Shown one piece after another: positions 1 to 8,532 of a stretch of 64,000 nt of DNA. The stretch is from Natronorubrum thiooxidans. GTDB lineage: Archaea; Halobacteriota; Halobacteria; Halobacteriales; Natrialbaceae. Every line of letters begins with the position of its first letter. Within the stretch, counting starts at the first letter, position 1. The DNA lies in contig NZ_FTNR01000006.1 of NCBI RefSeq assembly GCF_900156475.1, positions 186,001 to 250,000 of the forward strand, written 5' to 3'. The position numbers and the translations under genes were made by a program. The notes below the pieces were generated by a model. The model worked only from the letters and a program-made list of their open reading frames with translations. It was not told the origin of the DNA and searched no databases.

Positions 1-1
1 T

Positions 2-880
2 CCAGACGAAACGGCCGATGGGGGTGAGATTTCGATGGACAGTGCCGAACCGGCGAACGACGTGGTAATCCACACCGGGACCGGGATGGGAGGCGGACAG
101 CCGCTGAGTATCGCTACAGACGACGGCGACCGCGAACTGTCGACTGGCTCTGTCGGCGGTCCGGAACGCGGTGTCGGCCCGCTCGCCACGACGCTCGTCT
201 CGAACGGCCACGGCGTCGAGTTCTACGCCGACGAGTTCGAAGACGGACCGCTCCAGCAGACACTCGCCGACGCCGACGCGTTCGTGACGACCGCGCCGGA
301 ACAGCTCTCGAGCGCTGAGCGCGACCAGATCGACGAGTTCATCGACGCCGGCGGCCGCGTCGTGATCGCCGCGGATCCGGGCAGTTCCGAAGGTGTCATG
401 CAACTTGGCTCGTCAACCGGCATGTACACCGAAGCGGGGTATCTTTACAACCTCGCCGAGAACGACAACAACTACCTCAGTCTGTACGCCGAACCAGCGG
501 GCGATTCGCCGCTGACCACGGGTGTCGACGAGGTCGTTCTTCGGAGTGCAGCCGCAGTCGGGACCGCACAGGGAACAACCACGATGAAGACGAGCGCCGA
601 CACGCGGCTCTCGACCACCCGCGAGGCCGACAGCTACGCCGTCGGTGCCCACCACGGCGACCTCGCGGTGATCGGCGACTCGAGTTTCCTGACTCCGGAG
701 AACGCCTACCGAGCCGATAACAACGTCCTCATCGGCAACGTCGCCGAGTTCCTCGTAACCGGAGAGGAGACGGGCGAAATCGGACCTGACGACCCGGTCG
801 AAACCGATCTCGGAGCACAGCCACCGGGTGAGGAACCGATCGGAACGGAGCCGATAGACGAGCCGTCCCCGACACCGTAG
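2..880 (+). CDS. DUF4350-like domain protein, 5' truncated by window edge
   Basis: The reading frame is open from the first bases, so the N-terminus lies outside the window; an internal ATG at 35 is not a convincing start. The visible part resembles the Rossmann-like, glutamine-amidotransferase-type fold of DUF4350: a stretch on opening or closing an interval (LSSAERDQIDEFIDAGGRVV) is followed by AADPGS and, near the end, by LAVIGDSSFLTPENAY and a line of Asn residues. The C-terminal 30 residues are a Pro/Glu-rich low-complexity tail. Haloarchaeal DUF4350 proteins are often membrane-anchored and sit beside MoxR or ABC transporter genes, but nothing of that context can be seen here. Function unknown; the family assignment is by pattern only. 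Confidence 0.7.
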   Translation, partial: PDETADGGEISMDSAEPANDVVIHTGTGMGGGQPLSIATDDGDRELSTGSVGGPERGVGPLATTLVSNGHGVEFYADEFEDGPLQQTLADADAFVTTAPEQLSSAERDQIDEFIDAGGRVVIAADPGSSEGVMQLGSSTGMYTEAGYLYNLAENDNNYLSLYAEPAGDSPLTTGVDEVVLRSAAAVGTAQGTTTMKTSADTRLSTTREADSYAVGAHHGDLAVIGDSSFLTPENAYRADNNVLIGNVAEFLVTGEETGEIGPDDPVETDLGAQPPGEEPIGTEPIDEPSPTP

Positions 881-983
881 CCGACTCGAGTCCCATCATC
901 GGTCCGGACCGGTGTTGTGTCCACTTCCCTGAACGTTGTCTGAAAACGACAGGCAGCGACACTCGATTCTGTTTTGATCCGTT

Positions 984-1643
984 TCAGGGGAGTAATAAGC
1001 CGACCGCATAGAACGCGATGACGGCCAATCCAACAGCGTAGAGCACGTCGGCCCACAGCCACGAGAGCAGGTTTGCGACGTAGATGACGAGGACGACGGG
1101 GACCCCGACCAGAACGATCGGTGAGCGCCGCCACTCCGCTCGCGAACGGGCCCAAAGCGTGTTCGCATCGCCGGTACTTGGAAACGCCTGCATGCCGACG
1201 GCGATACCGAGCCACCCCAGCACGGCTGCAAGGACGAGCACGTCGCTCGAGACCGTCTCGAGGTCGGCGAGCAACTCGAACGAGACAGGACTCTCGGTGA
1301 CCGTGGTCACGAGGACGGCGAAGCCGAAAAAGACAGCAAGTGAAACGATCGTGTTGACCAGAAACGGCGCAACGCTGATGACGAACGACTGACGATAGCG
1401 TTCAGGCTGCACGTGGCGAACGTAGCCCGATGGGTCGCCGAATCTGAAGTATGCGACCTCGAGGACGGGGACGCCAACGAGATCACAGGCCCGCTTGTGG
1501 GCGAATTCGTGAACGACGATGCCCGGGAGCATGAGTAGTTGCACGCCGATCCACCACAGCGTTCCGAGCCCGATGACCGCGAGCGCGAGCGCCACGAGTA
1601 CGAGGGCAATCGCGACAGCCAGAACGACAGTGTCGGCGGGCAT
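984..1643 (-). CDS. Membrane zinc metalloprotease-like protein (M50/DUF3267 type)
   Basis: This protein of 219 residues has about five hydrophobic segments. After the first segment it carries VHEFAHKRACDLVGVP, an HExxH zinc-binding motif placed at a membrane helix as in site-2 protease-like families and DUF3267. The segment FRFGDPSGYVRH follows, as expected for the soluble insertion of that group. A second metal-binding aspartate of classical S2P (NxxPxxxxDG) is not obvious; GDAN near residue 157 could take that role. A GTG two codons upstream (1646) is an alternative start. It stands alone, convergent with the preceding gene. Likely an integral-membrane peptidase of unknown substrate. Confidence 0.75.
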   Translation of the reverse strand: MPADTVVLAVAIALVLVALALAVIGLGTLWWIGVQLLMLPGIVVHEFAHKRACDLVGVPVLEVAYFRFGDPSGYVRHVQPERYRQSFVISVAPFLVNTIVSLAVFFGFAVLVTTVTESPVSFELLADLETVSSDVLVLAAVLGWLGIAVGMQAFPSTGDANTLWARSRAEWRRSPIVLVGVPVVLVIYVANLLSWLWADVLYAVGLAVIAFYAVGLLLP

Positions 1644-1731
1644 CACTCACGTAACTGTCGTAGCCGGTCCTAATACCTTCGGCTCCTGATATGGGGGTGA
1701 GGCGTCGACTTCGAGTGACTGCGTGACCACG

Positions 1732-2139
1732 TTACCGATCCATCGCTCGAGCCACATACAGCGTCCCCGTCTCGATGGTCCGGCGTTCGACCGGCACCGT
1801 CGGCTGGTCGCCGCCGAGGGTCGTAAACAGGAAGTCGGCATCGGCCGCGCGGGCAGCCTCGAGTGTCGGGCGATGGAGTTCGGGCGGCAGGTTCAGGGCA
1901 TAAATCGCGTCCGTATCGGCGTAGACCGATGGGTCGGGATCGACGATATCGTCGCGGACGAATCGGACACCGTCGGGTACCTCGCGGTGGTGAACATCGG
2001 TTGCAGTGACGGAAAGGTCTCGTTCGGCGAGCGCCGCCGCCACGTCTGTTCGGCGGCCGATACCGACCTCGATGACTCGGTCGTAGGCAGACAGCACGTC
2101 GAGCAACGTCTCCGCGTTCCGGCGAGAGTGGGCCACGGC
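1732..2139 (-). CDS. UPF0146 family protein
   Basis: The product has 135 residues from a GTG start (VAHSRRNAETLLDVLSAYDR). It carries a Rossmann-type nucleotide-binding start, VIEVGIGRRTDVAAALAER, then TATDVHHREVP and a central DDIVDPDPSVYADTDAIYAL, the hallmark strings of UPF0146, a small archaeal family that looks like a shortened methyltransferase fold. The open frame runs on upstream to 2400, but that part is the antisense of the archaemetzincin gene and has no halophilic composition, so the GTG at 2139 is preferred. The start lies 36 nt from the divergent archaemetzincin start, so the two genes share a promoter region. Confidence 0.8.
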   Translation of the reverse strand, partial: AVAHSRRNAETLLDVLSAYDRVIEVGIGRRTDVAAALAERDLSVTATDVHHREVPDGVRFVRDDIVDPDPSVYADTDAIYALNLPPELHRPTLEAARAADADFLFTTLGGDQPTVPVERRTIETGTLYVARAMDR

Positions 2140-2175
2140 GGGACGTTTATGCCACCCGCGGCCATAGCAGTTGCC

Positions 2176-2697
2176 ATGCTCGTCGATATCGTGCCGGTCG
2201 GCAACGTTTCCGCGACTGTCAAGCGGTCGGCTTCTGCCGCGTTGCGATCGGTTTACGACTGCGACGTCACGGTCAACGACGCCCAGTCGGTCCCAAACGG
2301 CGCATACGATGCCGACCGGAACCAGTACACCGCCGAGACGTTCATTCAACTCGCCGAACGTGTCGGCCGGGGAGACAAAAACATCGCCATCACGCCACAC
2401 GACCTCTTCTATCGCCGTCGCAACTACGTTTTCGGGCTGGCCTACCTCGATGGCAGCGGCAGCGTCGTCTCAACCTACCGGCTCCAGACCTCGAGTGACG
2501 GCGGCTTCTCGAACCAGAGCGCCGCCGACATCTTCGAGGACCGCGTCCGCAAGGAGATCGTCCACGAGATCGGCCACACCTACGGCCTCGAACACTGTGA
2601 CAACAACCGCTGTGTGATGAACTTCTCGCCGACCGTCCGCGAAGTCGACATCAAAGAGGAGAACCTCTGTGGAAGCTGTCAGCGACTGATTGGCTGA
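2176..2697 (+). CDS. amzA: Archaemetzincin (zinc metallopeptidase)
   Basis: The product has 173 residues, the usual length of archaeal archaemetzincins. The catalytic signature is complete: HEIGHTYGLEHC at residues 130-141 (HExxHxxGxxHC), followed by Cys146 and CVMNF, then a CxxC pair at 165-168, which together form the active-site zinc and a second structural zinc site. The N-terminus MLVDIVPVGNV is the typical family start, which decides for ATG 2176 over upstream ATGs in frame. It is a cytosolic aminopeptidase-like metalloprotease; natural substrates are unknown. It is divergent from the UPF0146 gene with 36 nt between. Confidence 0.93.
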   Translation: MLVDIVPVGNVSATVKRSASAALRSVYDCDVTVNDAQSVPNGAYDADRNQYTAETFIQLAERVGRGDKNIAITPHDLFYRRRNYVFGLAYLDGSGSVVSTYRLQTSSDGGFSNQSAADIFEDRVRKEIVHEIGHTYGLEHCDNNRCVMNFSPTVREVDIKEENLCGSCQRLIG

Positions 2698-2734
2698 CAG
2701 CCGGTTTCATCCCTCCAGCTCGAGCGGTCGTCCG

Positions 2735-2740
2735 TTTTTT
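2735..2740 (+). terminator. Possible U-tract terminator after amzA
   Basis: A run of six T follows 37 nt after the amzA stop codon. Archaeal termination needs little more than such a U-tract. No strong hairpin is visible before it, so the call is weak. The 260 bases between amzA and the convergent ABCE1 gene hold no convincing gene. Confidence 0.35.
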
Positions 2741-2957
2741 ATTGTCGATCTATGAGATGCACAGGCCGACGCGTGCGATGTTCGATTCGAAATCGAGTGG
2801 GGACGTACGGTCGTGCCGGGACACAGGGACACAACCGATCGAGCAAGCGCTTTCTGACGACGAGACGCTGTACAGTTACTTCAGAGACGAGCGCGACGCT
2901 TCGCTGTGTGTCGAATGGCTCCGTCAGAAGAGGCGCGGCGTGTTCGAGTCGATCCCG

Positions 2958-4772
2958 TCAGGGCGCGTAATAATACTCGCCTTCGCTTTTCTGCTGGCGA
3001 TCCAGCTGCGAGTCGGGCTTGTTGATCCGCGGGCGTGACGTGCGCTCGTCGCGGCGGAACGTGACCTCGAGGTTCGCGAGGAACTCGTTCATCCCGTCGC
3101 GCATCGGCTGTGGCTGGCCAGCACGACCGGAAACGGCGGGTTCGCCGTCGAAGACCATCAGCCGGTCTGCAAGCAGGTCGATCGTGTAAATGTCGTGGTC
3201 GATAACCATCACAGTCGCGTCCTGCTGTTCGGCATACCGGCGGATCGCGCTCGTCGCCTGCACGCGCTGTTCAACGTCGAGGTGGGCGGACGGCTCGTCG
3301 AGCAGGTAGAGGTCGGCGGAGTCGGAGAGACAGGCCGCGATGGCGACCCGCTGGCGCTCCCCACCCGAGAGGTCCGAGAGGTTCTGCTCCATAATTCGCT
3401 CGAGTTGGAGCGGCTGGGCGATTTCTGTGTTCCAGTAGGAGGAGCCGAACTGATCGGTGATCGACGAGAGGAAGGCGTCGACCCGCATCGGCTGGTCGAT
3501 GGTGACATACTGGGGCTTGTAGGAGATGTCCAAATCGAGGTCGGTGTCGCCGGCATCCGACTCGAGGTTGCCTGTCAACAGCTTCGCGAACGTCGATTTC
3601 CCGATCCCGTTCGGGCCGACGATCCCGAGCACTTCGTTCTCGCGGATCTCGCCGCTTTCGACTTCGAGGGTGAACTCGCCGTCGCCGTAGCTCTTGGTGA
3701 GATCGGGGTACTCGACGAGCGTGTCGCCTCGAGATTCGCTCCGGGGGGCGTGTTCCTCGAACTCGATCGGGTTCGGCCGAATCCGCATGTTCTCGTTATC
3801 GAGATAGCCCGAGAGATACTCGTTGATCCCGTTGCGGACGGATTTCGGCGACGTGATGACACCGTAGGCTCCTGGCTCACCGTAGGCGACGTGGAGCGTG
3901 TCCGCAAGCAGGTCGAGAATCGCGAGGTCGTGTTCGACGACAAGCACCGACTTGTCTTCTTCCTCGGCGAGTTCGCGGATCAGCCGCGCTGCGGTGACCC
4001 GCTGGCTCATGTCGAGATACGGCGTGATCTCGTCCAGGAAGTAAAAGTCCGTGTCTCGAGCCAGCGTCGCCGCAAGTGCAACTCGCTGGAGTTCGCCGCC
4101 CGAGAGGTCGTCGATCGCCTGGTCCATGACCGGGCCGATCTCGAGGCGCTCGACGAGGTACTCCAGAGCGTCACGCTCGTTCGTGCGCTCGAGCAACTCG
4201 CGGGTGTTGCCGTCGAAGCTGTTTGGAATCTGGTCGACGTACTGGGGTTTCCGAGCGATCGTGACCTCGCCGTCCTGTACGGCCGCGATGTAGTCTTGTA
4301 GCTCCGTCCCGCGGTAGGCCTCGAGCACCTCGTCCCAGCCAGGTGACTCGTCGTGGCGACCCAGGTTGGGCTCGAGTTCGCCCTCGAGAATGCGGACGGC
4401 GGTCGTCTTCCCGATCCCGTTCGGGCCGAGAATCCCCGTGACCTGACCGTCCTGTGGGGCGGGTAGCCCGTACAGCGAGAAGGCGTTCTCGCCGTAGCGG
4501 TGGACTGGATCATCCTGGAGTTCCTTCGGGAGGTTGATGATCTCGATGGCGTCGAAGGGACATTTCTCGACACAGATCCCGCAGGTCTCGCCGAGACAGA
4601 TCTCCTCGGAGATGTGGATCTGTTCGGGCTGGCCCTCGTCGGCCTCCTCGCCACGAAGCGTGATACACTCCTTGCCGGTGCGGTTCGGCGGGCAATAGTT
4701 CTTACACTCGTAGCTACAGCGGTCGGGCTGGCACCGATCCAGATCCACGACGGCGATACTATCGTCGGCCAT
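2958..4772 (-). CDS. rli: ABCE1/RLI ribosome-recycling ATPase
   Basis: The product of 604 residues is a full-length ABCE1. The N-terminal ferredoxin-like domain has two cysteine clusters (CQPDRCSYECKNYC and CLGETCGICVEKCP) for two 4Fe-4S centres. Two ABC ATPase domains follow: Walker A GPNGIGKTT and GPNGIGKST, signatures LSGGELQRV and LSGGERQRV, each with a Walker B LLDE or FLDE. The enzyme splits post-termination ribosomes together with aPelota and aRF1. The ATG at 4772 (MADDSIAVVDLDRC) is chosen because the frame upstream reads through the neighbouring EMC6-like gene. It lies 2 nt after that gene, so both are probably cotranscribed. Confidence 0.96.
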   Translation of the reverse strand: MADDSIAVVDLDRCQPDRCSYECKNYCPPNRTGKECITLRGEEADEGQPEQIHISEEICLGETCGICVEKCPFDAIEIINLPKELQDDPVHRYGENAFSLYGLPAPQDGQVTGILGPNGIGKTTAVRILEGELEPNLGRHDESPGWDEVLEAYRGTELQDYIAAVQDGEVTIARKPQYVDQIPNSFDGNTRELLERTNERDALEYLVERLEIGPVMDQAIDDLSGGELQRVALAATLARDTDFYFLDEITPYLDMSQRVTAARLIRELAEEEDKSVLVVEHDLAILDLLADTLHVAYGEPGAYGVITSPKSVRNGINEYLSGYLDNENMRIRPNPIEFEEHAPRSESRGDTLVEYPDLTKSYGDGEFTLEVESGEIRENEVLGIVGPNGIGKSTFAKLLTGNLESDAGDTDLDLDISYKPQYVTIDQPMRVDAFLSSITDQFGSSYWNTEIAQPLQLERIMEQNLSDLSGGERQRVAIAACLSDSADLYLLDEPSAHLDVEQRVQATSAIRRYAEQQDATVMVIDHDIYTIDLLADRLMVFDGEPAVSGRAGQPQPMRDGMNEFLANLEVTFRRDERTSRPRINKPDSQLDRQQKSEGEYYYAP

Positions 4773-4774
4773 CG

Positions 4775-5098
4775 TTAGATCGTGACCTCTGCGGTGAGCA
4801 AGATCCCCCACGTCACGAACCACAGCGAGAACGTCATGAACGTGATGAACAGGTAGTGTTTCACGCCAAACTCGTCCTCACCGTAGATCCCCGTGAAATC
4901 GTAAAGGAGAAACTGCGCGAGGATCGCCCCTGCGACGAACATGAGCGCTCGCGTATCCCCTGCGGCGTCCGCCGGGCCGACATCGCCCGTAATGGACATC
5001 GAGGCGAATGCCGCGGCGACGCCGAGCAGCGCGGACAGCGCCGTCACGCTGATCGAGCGAATATGCTCGCGTCGGTCGCTGATCGATTCGGTCGACAT
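4775..5098 (-). CDS. EMC6-like membrane protein
   Basis: The product has 107 residues with three hydrophobic segments (about residues 16-36, 47-67 and 80-102) and a charged N-terminus (ISDRREHIRS). Size, topology and the central ILAQFLLYDFTG region fit the archaeal relatives of EMC6, a subunit of the ER membrane protein complex that helps insert membrane proteins. The gene ends 2 nt before the ABCE1 start codon on the same strand, which suggests a bicistronic unit. A short gene of this kind could also be an unrelated three-helix protein; the EMC6 assignment rests on recognised family resemblance only. Confidence 0.7.
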   Translation of the reverse strand: MSTESISDRREHIRSISVTALSALLGVAAAFASMSITGDVGPADAAGDTRALMFVAGAILAQFLLYDFTGIYGEDEFGVKHYLFITFMTFSLWFVTWGILLTAEVTI

Positions 5099-5200
5099 GG
5101 CTCGATGTCCGCGTTCGGGCCTAAAAAGGCGTTCGGGTTGGTCTCGAGAGCGTGCGGACCGTTACTTAGACATAAGCCGCCGCCGGCCGAAACCGGCAAC

Positions 5201-8200
5201 TCAACCGACCACAACGTGATCGGAGCCGATGTCGATACCGGTATTGTCGACCACTTGACTTTCGGGTGCACCACCCTGATCGGAGTCACCGGGCCCGACG
5301 TCGGGCGAATCACCGGAATCGGCGTCCCCGCCAAGCTTGAGGTCGAAATCGTCCGGCGTGCCGGCCTCGCCGCCCTCGCCTGAACCGACGTCTGCCTCCT
5401 CGCCGCTTCCGGGACTGATAGTGATGCTTGGCTTCCCGGGGTCGACGCCTGCCTGTTCGACCTCAACGTAGACGATCAGGTCGTTGAAGTTCGGGTCGTA
5501 GGTCTCGTTGGGCTCGTCTTCGTAGGCGTCTATCGCCTCGTCCCAGAGTGCGTCGATGCCGTCTTTGTCCGTTGACTCAGTATTCTCGAAGAGGAACACG
5601 AACTCCCCTGGGCCGATATCGAGTTCGTCGCCACTGTTTTCGATCAAATCGTGTTGCTCAAGCACCTCCGTGGCACTCAGCTGATGATCGGTCCCTGAAG
5701 GAAGTGCCGGGATCGTGTTGTTCTCGTTACTTCGAACGCGGACGTTCTGAAGGTTGGCGTCCTCTGAAGCGTCGATCGGTCCGAACTCCACTTGATCTAC
5801 CCAATACCAGCCCTGGATCTGGTTCCAAGACCAGTCTCCCTCCGGGACGTCCTCACACCAGCTGAACCAGATCGACTCACCCGAGTAATGCGGTAAATCA
5901 CTGCTGTGAGTATACTTATCACTACAAGTCGAGTACCTCGTATTTCGCAAGGTGAGATCGGTTTCTTCGTCTACGGTGAATTCGTGAGTATAGCTATTAT
6001 CACTCTTATCCTGCCAAGTTGGGCCGATGTTGATGTTGTTGCCGCCATCTGGATTCTGGAACGAGTGTTCTGTCTCACCGTTCGTCACGACGTCCAACGT
6101 CATCGGAGCGATGTGTCCCTGGGTGCTAGAAACCTGTGACCCCAGCACCTCGACAGTCACGTTCGCGTCCTCGACGCCACCGAGTTCGACATCCCCAGGA
6201 TCGATACCGGCGTCGACATCGAACGTCATCTCGAGTTCGTCGTCCTCGGTCTTGATCGTCGCGTCGTAGGTGCCGGTGACCAGGACGCTCCGGTTGATCG
6301 GCAGTTCGATGGTGGCGTTCTCACCGACGACTCGTTCGGCAGTACCGGCATCGATCGTCTCCGCGTATGGATCGTCGTCGAATTCGTCGTCGTCTTTCAG
6401 GTCGAGATCGAGGGTCACGTCCTGTTCGCCGTCGTCGACGCCCGTGTTGTGGAGGTCGGCCGTGATCGTGACTGCCTCGTCGTTGGTCGTCGCGTTGCCG
6501 TTTGCCAGTTCGAATTTGGTCCCGGGATGGCCGAAGTAGAACGATCCGTTCGGATTCAGTCCATCGCCTTCGGCCTGAATGTCGTACTCGTAGACTTCAC
6601 CGTGATCGAAGTCGTGATTGTCGGGGTCGACCTCGAAGTCGACTGTGTCGGTCATCCCATTCTCGAGTTCTTTCGGTTCGGAGACGTTGACGTTCGCGTC
6701 CGGGATCGAAAGCGTCACGTCCCGCTCGACGGTGGTCGGATACGTATTCGCAACTTCGGCACTGACGGTAAATGACTCACCATCGTCGGTAACGAACTGA
6801 TCGTCACCGGCACCCTTGTCGTCGACGACCACGAAGGCCATTCCGTCGCCACCGGTTGCGTCGCCTTCGATCGTGCCGTTGACTTCGCTGCCATTTTCAT
6901 CTGTTGTGATTGTGAATTCGTGTTCTCCAACTGGGATCGCACTCTTGTTTATTTCCCACTCAACGGTTCCCTCGGCTCCGTAGTTTAGGTCGATCTTCTG
7001 GGTATTCGTTTCGCCGAGGAACTCGAGCGTGACGTCTTGATCACCGTCTTCGATCCCGAGATTCATGACTGGCACAGTGATCGTCACGTTGTCGCCATCA
7101 ACTGACGTCTCGACGTTGTCCAACAGCTCGAAGTATGGATCCGCTTTACCATAATAAAACGAACCACGATCATCGGGCTGGTGATCTTCCGTCTCGATGG
7201 AATACTCATAGATGTTGCCGACCTCGAGCGTGCCGCCGAAATCTTCCCCGTACTTAAAACTCAGCTCGTCCTGGCCACCGAGAGTTGTGTTTTGACCAGG
7301 TCCGAGTTTACCTGAGTTCTCGCTCGTGTTAAAAAGGGCCCCGCTTTCGTTGAAGACGGTTACCGTGACGTTTTGCCCGACTCGTTTGGTGCCCTCATTC
7401 TTGATTACCGTTTCAATATAGAACACACGATTATCGGCGTTGTCGAGCCGGTCGTCGTACGACGGCTGCGCTTTCCCTTGTTCGCCAGCAATTCCAATCC
7501 CTTTATCCTCTTTAACCATGAATGTCGGCATTTCGACCGGTTTCCTAACGTCTTCGATGACCGCCTCAACGGTTTCATGGTCCTCGTGGTGGATGACGTC
7601 GACTTTGGGGTTTTCGTCCTCTCCAAGCGCATCCTCGAGGAACGTCGCCCAGCCTTCGTGGTACGAACTTTCGATCCTGAACGCGACATTACTGCCGTCA
7701 CAGTCGCTTGCTGTCGCCTGAATCTCATTCGTCAGGGCCATTGACTTGCTGTGATCTGCCGTCGCTGCCAGTCCAGAGCCATCGACGACACTCTCGCTGA
7801 TCTGCATGAGTTGGAGTTGTAGCGACTCACCGTCGTAGCCGATTTGTGGATCCGAGACGACCGTCGTATCGTCGCCGTCGTGCTCCCAGACCCCACCACC
7901 CTGATGGACGATCGTTCGGTCGTCGAGTTCGTACTCAAGCGCACCAAGCGTCCCTGACTCATTGGTAGGTGCAGTACACGCTTGGCCGCTCCACGGATCC
8001 GCTGACTCGTTGTACCATGAGACTTCGATCGAACCGTCGTCGACAACCGACATATCAGCATCAGGTGGCACCTCGAGCGGTTGTGGCCCATCCGAAATCG
8101 TCGCCGTCGCGAGCGCTTGATCGGTCTGTCCCATATAGGTGATCGCCCGCTCCCGATCGCTCTGGCTCTCTAGCGCATCAAACAGCGGCCCCGCAGCAAT

Positions 8201-8320
8201 GATGACCAGCATTGCACCCGCCAGTACCATTCCAAAGAGCAGGACGATGCCGATGATCGGTGCACCGCCCCGATCAGCGGACGATTCTGATCGAGTGGCG
8301 GCGCGTGTCGAGGAAGTCAT
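5201..8320 (-). CDS. Giant pilin-like surface protein with tandem CARDB-type domains
   Basis: This protein of 1039 residues starts with a type IV pilin-like N-terminus: a charged segment, then RGGAPIIGIVLLFGMVLAGA and a single membrane helix (about 20-45). The rest is extracellular and very acidic. Residues 267-485 and 496-704 are two copies of one unit: each opens with F(M/V)V(K/V)(E/D)DKG, passes through (I/V)YEY(S/D)I, then GSFY(Y/F)G, (F/Y)FEL and a second beta domain with GxxDGxQDVTL. These look like Ig-like CARDB folds. The tail (about 710-1039) has several Cys and Trp residues and a Gly/Asp/Ser-rich end. It is probably a membrane-anchored adhesin or pilus-related protein. It has a strong TATA box and stands first in the surface locus. 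Confidence 0.75.
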   Translation of the reverse strand: MTSSTRAATRSESSADRGGAPIIGIVLLFGMVLAGAMLVIIAAGPLFDALESQSDRERAITYMGQTDQALATATISDGPQPLEVPPDADMSVVDDGSIEVSWYNESADPWSGQACTAPTNESGTLGALEYELDDRTIVHQGGGVWEHDGDDTTVVSDPQIGYDGESLQLQLMQISESVVDGSGLAATADHSKSMALTNEIQATASDCDGSNVAFRIESSYHEGWATFLEDALGEDENPKVDVIHHEDHETVEAVIEDVRKPVEMPTFMVKEDKGIGIAGEQGKAQPSYDDRLDNADNRVFYIETVIKNEGTKRVGQNVTVTVFNESGALFNTSENSGKLGPGQNTTLGGQDELSFKYGEDFGGTLEVGNIYEYSIETEDHQPDDRGSFYYGKADPYFELLDNVETSVDGDNVTITVPVMNLGIEDGDQDVTLEFLGETNTQKIDLNYGAEGTVEWEINKSAIPVGEHEFTITTDENGSEVNGTIEGDATGGDGMAFVVVDDKGAGDDQFVTDDGESFTVSAEVANTYPTTVERDVTLSIPDANVNVSEPKELENGMTDTVDFEVDPDNHDFDHGEVYEYDIQAEGDGLNPNGSFYFGHPGTKFELANGNATTNDEAVTITADLHNTGVDDGEQDVTLDLDLKDDDEFDDDPYAETIDAGTAERVVGENATIELPINRSVLVTGTYDATIKTEDDELEMTFDVDAGIDPGDVELGGVEDANVTVEVLGSQVSSTQGHIAPMTLDVVTNGETEHSFQNPDGGNNINIGPTWQDKSDNSYTHEFTVDEETDLTLRNTRYSTCSDKYTHSSDLPHYSGESIWFSWCEDVPEGDWSWNQIQGWYWVDQVEFGPIDASEDANLQNVRVRSNENNTIPALPSGTDHQLSATEVLEQHDLIENSGDELDIGPGEFVFLFENTESTDKDGIDALWDEAIDAYEDEPNETYDPNFNDLIVYVEVEQAGVDPGKPSITISPGSGEEADVGSGEGGEAGTPDDFDLKLGGDADSGDSPDVGPGDSDQGGAPESQVVDNTGIDIGSDHVVVG

Positions 8321-8338
8321 TTACTATGCTATCAGAGT

Positions 8339-8355
8339 GATATATTATATATCCC
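8339..8355 (-). promoter_or_regulatory. TATA box region of the giant surface-protein gene
   Basis: Read on the minus strand, gggatatataatatatc lies about 20-35 nt upstream of the ATG at 8320. This spacing and the long run of alternating A/T fit an archaeal TATA box for a leaderless or nearly leaderless transcript. Confidence 0.6.
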
Positions 8356-8532
8356 ACGTACGTTAAAGTATAGAAGAATGTCTGTCTACGTATCAGGAAC
8401 GCCTTGAAACGGAACGGAACTCCCACAGCGGCTGCTTGATTATCACTTATGAAAGTGATGGCCACTCGTATCGCCGGCGGGAGTGGCTCGAGACGGGCAT
8501 GCGACGGAAACGATTAGCAGGACTGATCCGGT

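Noticed and set aside
2742-3038. Plus-strand frame of 98 codons with QALSDDETLYSYFRDERDAS in its middle
   Set aside because: It overlaps the end of the ABCE1 gene, turns hydrophobic only through antisense reading of that gene, and resembles no family. A T-rich stretch before it could be the amzA terminator as well as a promoter.
3195-4301. Long plus-strand frame (368 codons) opposite ABCE1
   Set aside because: It is the antisense of a certain gene; long antisense frames are expected in G+C-rich halophile DNA.
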